A DNA stretch of 64,000 nucleotides, taken from assembly GCF_000382165.1 (NCBI RefSeq), contig NZ_KB907709.1:62001-126000 (forward strand), read 5' to 3'. The position numbers and the translations under genes are program-made. How positions within the stretch are numbered: position 1 is the first letter of the stretch; each line of letters begins with the position of its first letter. Shown piece after piece: positions 59,088-64,000 of this stretch. This DNA comes from Arsukibacterium perlucidum DSM 18276. Lineage in GTDB: Bacteria > Pseudomonadota > Gammaproteobacteria > Enterobacterales > Alteromonadaceae. Below the pieces are notes generated by a model. It searched no databases and was not told the DNA's origin. It saw nothing but the letters and a program-made list of their open reading frames with translations.

Positions 59088-59448
59088 GGGGCTGATACTG
59101 GATTCGACGGGATTCACGAACTCCTAGGTGCATGCCGAGGTGCGGTAGGCCTCGTAAAAAAACCGCAAAAAACTAGTCGCAAACGACGAAAACTACGCAC
59201 TCGCTGCTTAATAGGCAGTAGAGAGCTCTTCCCCTCACGCATGCCTATAAGCTGAGACTCTGGAAGATCACCCCTAATAGGATCGCGTCGCGTCTTCGCC
59301 TGGAGACAAAACGTTAAAACCAATCAGGCTCGCCCGACGATAGCCTGCCATTCGGCGCTCATAGGGTTAACTAAATGAATGTGCTAAGCATGTAGTACCG
59401 AAGATGTAGGTTTTTCGGACGGGGGTTCAACTCCCCCCAGCTCCACCA
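59088..59448 (+). ncRNA. ssrA: transfer-messenger RNA
   Basis: A 361-nt one-piece tmRNA starting GGGGCTGATACTGGATTCGA and ending in the T-arm GGTTCAA and CCAGCTCCACCA. The tag reading frame at 59179-59211 encodes ANDENYALAA followed by TAA, after the resume region ctagtc. Its 3' end is an attachment site: an integrase gene follows immediately downstream in the same orientation. Confidence 0.98.
59420..59448 (+). other. presumed attL core in the ssrA 3' end
   Basis: The tmRNA 3' end is a frequent target of P4-type integrases, which regenerate the gene on insertion. The adjacent int gene starts 222 bp downstream. The exact core and the matching attR repeat cannot be defined because the element continues beyond the window. 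Confidence 0.6.
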
Positions 59449-59482
59449 CACAACAGACTAAGCAAGTCTATAACAGGCTACG

Positions 59483-59508
59483 AACCCAGCGTAACTGCTG
59501 GGTTTTTT
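59483..59508 (+). terminator. terminator downstream of ssrA
   Basis: The stem aacccagc/gctgggtt with loop gtaact is followed by four more T. If the att core ends with the tmRNA CCA, this terminator belongs to the integrated element. Confidence 0.85.
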
Positions 59509-59547
59509 ATTGCCTGCCATTCTATCGTGGTCTAATATGGTTCAGCA

Positions 59548-59625
59548 GATACCCCCGAATTATTGGGGTATCTATGGGGGTATATTGTCTAGCGCGCTAA
59601 GTGATACCCCCAAACCGATACCCCC
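59548..59625. repeat. ATACCCCC motif cluster upstream of the integrase
   Basis: GATACCCCC occurs at 59548, 59603 and 59617, with inverted forms GGGGTATC at 59565-59572 and GGGGGTAT at 59576-59583. The first pair forms ATACCCC/GGGGTAT around gaattatt-type spacer. The same motif recurs before the alpA-like gene. It could bind integrase arms, an excisionase or the AlpA-like regulator. Confidence 0.75.
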
Positions 59626-59669
59626 AGGCAACTCTGGGCCAGTAGCGCCAGCAATCCGGAGAATACAAC

Positions 59670-60893
59670 ATGCCGTTATCAGCAACGCAGGTTGAGAAAG
59701 CGAAGCCCCAGGAAAAAGACTATAAATTGCCCGATGGAAACGGCCTTTATCTGCTGGTTAAAACCAGCGGCGCCAGATATTGGCGATTAAAATACCGCTT
59801 TACCGGCAAAGAACGCTTGCTGGCAATTGGTGTTTATCCTGACGTTAGCTTAAAAGATGCTCGACTGGCCAAGGACGAAGCCCGGCGACAACTGGCACAA
59901 GGTATCGACCCCAGCGCAGAAAAGCAGGCCCGTAAACTGGCCGGCAATCAGTCCGCAGCCAATAGCTTTGAAGTGATCGCCCGTGAGTGGCTGTCGATTA
60001 AGATGGCAGATAAAAGCGAAAGCCACCGGGACCGGACACGCAACGCCCTTGAGAAAGATTTATTCCCTTACATTGGCCGCAAGCCTATTGCCGAATTAAC
60101 ACCGCTTGATCTGTTAGGCACGTTACGGAGAATAGAAAAGCGCGGAGCAGTTGAAACAGCACACAGAGCCAAACAAACCGCCGGGCAAGTTCTCCGCTAT
60201 GCCATAGCAACAGGCCGTGCTGAGCGTGATATAAGCGCCGATCTTAAAGGCGCATTAAAGAACCCGGTAACAAAGCATTTCCCCGCCATTACTGAGCCGG
60301 CAGAAGTTGGCCGCCTAATGCTGGCTTTAGATAACTATACCGGCACAAATATTGTTAAAGCAGCACTGCAATTATCCCCGTTGTTATTCTGCCGCCCTGG
60401 CGAGCTTAGGCATCTGGAATGGTCAGAAATAGACTTTGAAAATGCCCGGATAGAAATACCGGCTGAAAAAATGAAGATGCGCGAAGCGCATATTATCCCG
60501 CTGAGCAAACAGGCCCAAAAGATACTCGAAGATATACACCCATTAACCGGCCAACTTAAATATGTTTTCCCATCCCCTCGAGGGCAAAGCCGGCCATTGT
60601 CAGAGAATGGGGTAAGAACCGCACTCAGGGCGCTGGGTTATGACAATGACACCTTAACGCCTCACGGCTTTAGAGCAATGGCCCGGACACTACTAGATGA
60701 GGTTTTAGGCTATCGCATTGAATGGATTGAGCAGCAATTAGCACACGCTGTAAAGGATGCCAACGGCAGAGCCTACAACAGAACCAAGCATCTACCCCAG
60801 CGAACCGACATGATGCAGCGCTGGGCTGATTACCTGGACACACTGCGCTTAAGCGCCAGTAGTAACAATGTAATCCCGGCTAAATTCGGCTAA
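59670..60893 (+). CDS. int: tyrosine recombinase (P4-type integrase)
   Basis: Site-specific recombinase of 407 residues expected to integrate and excise the element at ssrA. N-terminal DUF4102-type arm-binding domain (LPDGNGLYLLVKTSGARYWRLKYRF, LLAIGVYPDVSLKDAR), core-binding SAM-like domain (about 95-180), and catalytic domain with Arg in RPGELRHLEW, HGFR, and the LAHAVKDANGRAYNRTKHL box containing the nucleophilic Tyr. Complete and apparently functional. Confidence 0.95.
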   Translation: MPLSATQVEKAKPQEKDYKLPDGNGLYLLVKTSGARYWRLKYRFTGKERLLAIGVYPDVSLKDARLAKDEARRQLAQGIDPSAEKQARKLAGNQSAANSFEVIAREWLSIKMADKSESHRDRTRNALEKDLFPYIGRKPIAELTPLDLLGTLRRIEKRGAVETAHRAKQTAGQVLRYAIATGRAERDISADLKGALKNPVTKHFPAITEPAEVGRLMLALDNYTGTNIVKAALQLSPLLFCRPGELRHLEWSEIDFENARIEIPAEKMKMREAHIIPLSKQAQKILEDIHPLTGQLKYVFPSPRGQSRPLSENGVRTALRALGYDNDTLTPHGFRAMARTLLDEVLGYRIEWIEQQLAHAVKDANGRAYNRTKHLPQRTDMMQRWADYLDTLRLSASSNNVIPAKFG

Positions 60894-60910
60894 GGACTGA
60901 GGTTATAACG

Positions 60911-61117
60911 ATGCAAAAAGTTGATAAACCAGCACGCCATATGGACGTTATTTCATTTAATCCAGCAATCAGTCACCGAAAGGAAAAGCTAGCGTTGCAG
61001 CTCATTAGAGAACTTGGCGAAATTCATAAGATGCAACCAGACATGATGCAGGTAACACACTATGAAAAATGGCGGGAACGCGCCCTGGAGTTGGCGTCAG
61101 AACTGTCCCCAAACTAA
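60911..61117 (+). CDS. small hypothetical protein of the integrated element
   Basis: 68 residues with GAGG upstream of the ATG, 17 bp after int and in the same direction. Mostly helical (RKEKLALQLIRELGEIHKMQ and YEKWRERALELASEL). No recognised domain. Plausible small regulatory or accessory protein; likely co-transcribed with int. Confidence 0.6.
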   Translation: MQKVDKPARHMDVISFNPAISHRKEKLALQLIRELGEIHKMQPDMMQVTHYEKWRERALELASELSPN

Positions 61118-61145
61118 CTGAATTAATCTGATCCCGGAGAGAGAC

Positions 61146-61328
61146 ATGAACAACATACCAACCAGCACCAGTAAAATCGCAACAACTGAATTTACTTTAC
61201 GTAAGATCCTAAATGATAAACAGCCAGGGCAATTACTGGCCGGCCCTTTTACCAATGAGCAAGAAGCCCATAGCCAGCGGGAGCAATATCAGGGCGCGGG
61301 TGTATTTCAGGAAACCTGGTTAAGTTAA
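61146..61328 (+). CDS. small hypothetical protein of the integrated element
   Basis: 60 residues with a strong Shine-Dalgarno (CCGGAGAGAG) before the ATG. The C-terminal half (GPFTNEQEAHSQREQYQGAG) resembles small phage-associated proteins of the SPOR-like 'gap-filling' type, but no family can be assigned. Located 28 bp after the previous gene and 10 bp before the next. Confidence 0.6.
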   Translation: MNNIPTSTSKIATTEFTLRKILNDKQPGQLLAGPFTNEQEAHSQREQYQGAGVFQETWLS

Positions 61329-61338
61329 CGGCGGCCCC

Positions 61339-62202
61339 ATGACAACAAAAAACAAAGGGCGGCCACTCCCGCCCTTGTTACCACTTGAGTACTGCAACAT
61401 AGTCAGAGCTGCTAGACTGCTTGAATGTGAAATCGAGGATATTCTCCACTGGTTTGAAATCGGTGCAATAGACCTATATTTAAAAGTTGATGACCAAAAC
61501 TGTGGCGTGCTTGTACTAGATAAAAATGAATATCAGCAACTAGTTACCATGGGTGAAGGTACTGAGTCATATAAAATCGGCCTTTCATACATGTTTATCA
61601 GCGGTCCAATCGACGAAAGCGCATTCAATCCAGAAACTGAGATGTACTATTTCGAGGTAGACGCAATACAAGGATTATGGGCCGTTGATTATAACGACTT
61701 AGAGGATTCATTATTTACCGGAAACGATTCATTCACTCCTTATTCCCTCTACGCCGAAACCGCAGAAATAATAGATAGTGTTTCATTAATTGATAAAAAA
61801 ACAATTTTCTTTACTGTAGACCTCGATTCAGAAATGAAGTTTCAGATTAACCAGCTGCAAGTTACCAAAACCGAAATTCAAAAGCTGCACTATGCAATTA
61901 CTACTGGAGAACCCCTTAAAAGCCGTTTTAATGATGCAAGTCTAGCTATGGAAATTCACAAAAAGGAAAGCCACCGCCAGCGCCCAATGGAAAACAACAG
62001 CCCCAAAAAGGCCATGGCTCTAATGTCTTTAAGCGAATATGTTTTAAAGAAAGCTGAGCTAGCACCCGAACTAATGAACCGCCCTGACGCATTACAAACA
62101 GCTATTAACAAAGAGCTGCTTAAAAATTCAATACCAGAGATTGAAGGTAAAACCCTATATGGCGCTTTTCAAGTCGCTATCACGCACCGAAAAAAACTGT
62201 AG
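61339..62202 (+). CDS. hypothetical protein with possible N-terminal DNA-binding helix
   Basis: 287 residues. The N-terminal CNIVRAARLLECEIEDILHWFEIGAIDLYLKVD has the shape of a MerR/excisionase-like 'ARLLxCxxxDxLHW' helix-turn-helix. The middle is acidic and beta-rich (SYMFISGPIDES, TIFFTVDLDSEM). The C-terminus (MSLSEYVLKKAELAPELMNRP) is helical. The gene is noticeably more AT-rich than the chromosomal genes, suggesting transfer. Function unknown; possibly a regulator of the element. Confidence 0.65.
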   Translation: MTTKNKGRPLPPLLPLEYCNIVRAARLLECEIEDILHWFEIGAIDLYLKVDDQNCGVLVLDKNEYQQLVTMGEGTESYKIGLSYMFISGPIDESAFNPETEMYYFEVDAIQGLWAVDYNDLEDSLFTGNDSFTPYSLYAETAEIIDSVSLIDKKTIFFTVDLDSEMKFQINQLQVTKTEIQKLHYAITTGEPLKSRFNDASLAMEIHKKESHRQRPMENNSPKKAMALMSLSEYVLKKAELAPELMNRPDALQTAINKELLKNSIPEIEGKTLYGAFQVAITHRKKL

Positions 62203-62217
62203 TTTTCACTATTTTTT

Positions 62218-62236
62218 GTAGTTTTTCAAAAACTAC
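62218..62236. promoter_or_regulatory. palindrome upstream of the alpA-like gene
   Basis: gtagttttt and aaaaactac are perfect 9-bp arms around one base. A partial copy (gtagtttt) lies just before it at about 62200. Likely an operator or a short terminator in the promoter region of the alpA-like gene. Confidence 0.45.
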
Positions 62237-62263
62237 GGACGTAACCCCCTTCATTGCCAGAAC

Positions 62264-62298
62264 ATACCCCCGAAAGCCAAATAAAGCTAAAGGGGTAT
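62264..62298. repeat. ATACCCCC motif pair at the alpA-like promoter
   Basis: ATACCCCCGAA (62264-62274) and the inverted GGGGTAT (62292-62298) repeat the motif cluster found before int. The inverted half contains the Shine-Dalgarno GGGG of the alpA-like gene, so protein binding here would be expected to affect its expression. Confidence 0.75.
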
Positions 62299-62301
62299 AG
62301 C

Positions 62302-62511
62302 ATGAACACCGTTACACAAAAACCACGTCTTATCCGCCGGGCAGAAGTAATTGCCCGAGTGGGCCTATGCAAAGCCAGCATATACAACCGCATGAACTCC
62401 GGTGAGTTCCCCCGCCCTATTTCTATTGGCGGTGGCCGTGTTGCTTGGCTTGAAAGCGATATTGATAACTGGATTACTGAGCGGCTTTTCGAAGCTGGCC
62501 GGGCAGCATAG
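62302..62511 (+). CDS. AlpA-family transcriptional regulator / excisionase-like protein
   Basis: A 69-residue winged-helix protein. The ATG at 62302 has AAGGGG 6 nt upstream and is preferred over an in-frame start at 62254. AlpA signature: RLIRRAEVIARVGLCKASIYNRMNSGEFPRPISIGGGRVAWLESDIDNWI. Members activate integrase genes or act as excisionases in P4-like and satellite elements. The shared ATACCCCC motifs make int and alpA itself plausible targets. Confidence 0.9.
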   Translation: MNTVTQKPRLIRRAEVIARVGLCKASIYNRMNSGEFPRPISIGGGRVAWLESDIDNWITERLFEAGRAA

Positions 62512-62520
62512 GGGGCGGCT

Positions 62521-62955
62521 ATGACAGATAAAAATAAGGCCACCCAGCAAGGCGGCCAAAGCATAAATAATACGCACAACAATTGTAACCAAAACAACAC
62601 TAAGCTGACAACAGTAAAACCAGCGAGCCAGCTTGAACGGGTTTTATTAGGCCTGCTTTATAGCGGGAGCATGACTTGCCAGGAAGCAGAAAAATTGCCT
62701 GTTAAAGCACGGCACCTAAATAGCGTAATCAGCGATCTGGCCCACAGCTACAACTTGGAAATTCTCCGCGAACGTGAAAAGGCTCCCGGCTACCTGGGTG
62801 AAACCTGCCACTTGATCCGGTATAGCGTACACCAGCACCAACAGGCTAAAGCCCGACAACTAATTGACCGATGGCGAATAAAACGCCACGCGGTGCCGGT
62901 TGTCTGGATAGCGTTGCGATCTGTCTCACTGGAAAAGCTCCTTAAAACAGCATAA
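62521..62955 (+). CDS. hypothetical protein upstream of replication gene
   Basis: 144 residues. Asn/Gln/Thr-rich N-terminus (about 1-35), then a winged-helix-like core (LERVLLGLLYSGSMTCQEAEKLPVKARHLNSVISDLAHSYNLEILRERE) that resembles short helix-turn-helix proteins of phages. Basic C-terminus. It sits 9 bp after the alpA-like gene and 9 bp before the replication gene, so it is part of the same transcript. Exact role unknown. Confidence 0.65.
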   Translation: MTDKNKATQQGGQSINNTHNNCNQNNTKLTTVKPASQLERVLLGLLYSGSMTCQEAEKLPVKARHLNSVISDLAHSYNLEILREREKAPGYLGETCHLIRYSVHQHQQAKARQLIDRWRIKRHAVPVVWIALRSVSLEKLLKTA

Positions 62956-62964
62956 GGGGCCACA

Positions 62965-63753
62965 ATGAGCAGAAAGGCAACAGACTGGGCCTGGCGTATT
63001 CAAGCCTCTAGCCCGTCTATAAAGCTGGTATTACTGGCACTCGCTGATCGGGCTGATGATGCCGGCGAATGTTACCCCAGCGTTGAGCGATTAGAGGCTG
63101 ATACCGGGCTTAACCGCAAAACCATCATTAAAGCTACCCGGGAACTAGAGAAAACCGGTGCAGTAATTGATACCAAAAAACGGAAAGGGGCCACCCAAAG
63201 GGTTAAAGTGTACCGGCTGACTACCGAAACTGAAACAGTGCCAAAAGTGGAATCATTCCAAAAGCGGAATAGTTCCAAAAGCGGTACTTTGAACAGTCCC
63301 AAAAGCGGTACTTTGAACAGTCCCAAAACTGGTACTTTGAATAGTCCCAAAAGTGGTACTCAGAACCAGTCAGTAGAACCAGTCATAGAATCATTAATAG
63401 ATCACTCTGCGAGTGATCGCGTCAAAAAGGCTGCTGACAAACAAATAACAGAACAGCTTTTTGCACAATTCTGGAAGCACTACACCACTAAAACCGGTAA
63501 GCAAGCTGCACTAAAAGCCTGGCATAAATTTATGAGGGGGAAAGCAGAGGCCGCTATTCGCTATTTACTCAATTTGATGCTGGCGTATTACCACCAGCAA
63601 CGGCAAACCGGGGTACTTGGCTATGACGCTATTCATGCGGCTACCTATATCAACCAACGGCGCTGGGAAGATAGCCCAGAGTTTATGCAACAGTTCAAGC
63701 AAGAGTATCTGAACCAGCACAGCGCGGAGGATGGCCATGGAAGCGCTGATTAA
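62965..63753 (+). CDS. phage O-like replication protein with internal repeats
   Basis: 262 residues. N-terminal winged-helix domain (about 1-85, SIKLVLLALADRADDAGECYPSVERLEADTGLNRKTIIKATRELEKTG) as in phage replication proteins. Next a repetitive linker (about 95-135) with NSPKSGTL units, encoded by an iteron-like array. The C-terminal domain (FWKHYTTKTGKQAALKAWHKFM, AATYINQRRWED) is the part that loads helicase in O-like proteins. The following gene is a DnaB-type helicase overlapping its end, which strongly supports the replication role. Confidence 0.85.
   Translation: MSRKATDWAWRIQASSPSIKLVLLALADRADDAGECYPSVERLEADTGLNRKTIIKATRELEKTGAVIDTKKRKGATQRVKVYRLTTETETVPKVESFQKRNSSKSGTLNSPKSGTLNSPKTGTLNSPKSGTQNQSVEPVIESLIDHSASDRVKKAADKQITEQLFAQFWKHYTTKTGKQAALKAWHKFMRGKAEAAIRYLLNLMLAYYHQQRQTGVLGYDAIHAATYINQRRWEDSPEFMQQFKQEYLNQHSAEDGHGSAD
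63241..63370 (+). repeat. iteron-like direct repeats inside the O-like gene
   Basis: Six tandem units with core CCAAAA(G/C)(C/T)GG start at 63241, 63258, 63275, 63298, 63322 and 63346. The first two are 17 bp, the third 23 bp, and the following ones 24 bp (CCCAAAAGCGGTACTTTGAACAGT-like, each within a few bases of identity). Lambda and relatives have their replication origin as iterons inside the O gene, so this is a candidate origin. Confidence 0.75.
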
Positions 63754-64000
63754 CATCGAAGCAGAACAAGCGGTAATTGGTGGCGTATTGCATGACAGCT
63801 CTAGCGACAACGCATTGCAGGCAATCGAAACGTGTAAGCCTGAGGACTTTAGCAATCGGGCAAATCAAATGGCATGGCAAGCCATTCAGACGCTTTCAGC
63901 CAGAGGGCAACCGGTAGACCTGATAACGCTAACCGACCTACTGAAAACTAAAGATCCTGAGTACCAGATTAGCTACCTGGGCCAGTGTTACAGAAACACG
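63737..64000 (+). CDS. DnaB-type replicative helicase (partial, N-terminal)
   Basis: The first 88 codons are in the window and the gene continues past 64000. The ATG at 63737 has GGAGG 6 nt upstream; another ATG at 63731 is too close to it. The start overlaps the O-like gene by 17 bp. The visible part is the DnaB N-terminal domain: NIEAEQAVIGGVLHDSS, FSNRANQMAWQAIQTLSARG and VDLITLTDLL. It presumably unwinds DNA at the element's origin after loading by the O-like protein. Confidence 0.88.
   Translation, partial: MEALINIEAEQAVIGGVLHDSSSDNALQAIETCKPEDFSNRANQMAWQAIQTLSARGQPVDLITLTDLLKTKDPEYQISYLGQCYRNT

Noticed and set aside
63241-63370. CRISPR array
   Set aside because: The repeats are contiguous 17-24 bp units without spacers and lie in frame inside a gene; no cas genes are present in the window.

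Overview
The window is a chromosomal segment of a gammaproteobacterium, most likely an Alteromonadales-type marine or freshwater genus close to Rheinheimera, Arsukibacterium or Alishewanella. This placement is inference from gene order and protein character: the leuU/metY-rimP-nusA-infB, secG-tpiA-glmM-folP-ftsH-rlmE-yhbY and greA-carBA-dapB arrangements are gammaproteobacterial, and the tmRNA tag is ANDENYALAA. No database search was possible.

Layout. Positions 1-12,200 are a housekeeping block read mostly on the minus strand: rlmE-ftsH, folP-glmM-tpiA-secG, tRNA-Leu(GAG), tRNA-fMet, rimP-nusA-infB, with yhbY divergent. Positions 12,200-16,300 carry radD and a two-gene unit of an exported alpha/beta hydrolase and an ECF sigma factor fused to a membrane domain. 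Positions 16,300-25,700 hold carA-carB-greA, dapB, a yqhD-like aldehyde reductase and an MFS/acyltransferase fusion. An NhaC-type antiporter follows. Positions 27,175-29,881 form a compact accessory operon: a Tat-signal protein, a 60-residue protein, an HPr-kinase-related kinase (TTG start, C8 tract) and a nucleotidyltransferase. It resembles the tailoring half of a phosphorylated-peptide pathway and is my first choice for an undescribed system. Next come a M48 protease and dnaK-dnaJ behind a sigma-32-type promoter.

Positions 34,198-48,561 are a dense signalling island: four PAS-type histidine kinases (one hybrid with two receivers), a single-domain response regulator, and two Hpt-receiver-receiver proteins ending in GGDEF or GGDEF-EAL. 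No regulator with a DNA-binding domain is present, so the output is probably cyclic-di-GMP. At its edge an RsbQ-like hydrolase is translationally coupled to a PAS histidine kinase, where Bacillus has a PAS phosphatase. Positions 49,486-59,087 hold an FAD/Fe-S D-lactate-dehydrogenase-type protein, grpE, hrcA, nadK, recN (with LexA boxes), bamE, ratB, ratA and smpB.

The tmRNA gene ssrA (59,088-59,448) is the left boundary of an integrated element that runs off the end of the window. The element begins with a P4-type tyrosine integrase, then three small or unknown genes, an AlpA-type regulator, an unknown gene, a lambda-O-like replication protein with an internal iteron-like repeat array, and the start of a DnaB-type helicase. 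A shared ATACCCCC motif lies upstream of both the integrase and the alpA-like gene.

Heat-shock genes are linked by three sigma-32-like promoters (rlmE-ftsH, dnaKJ, grpE) together with the HrcA repressor, suggesting dual control.
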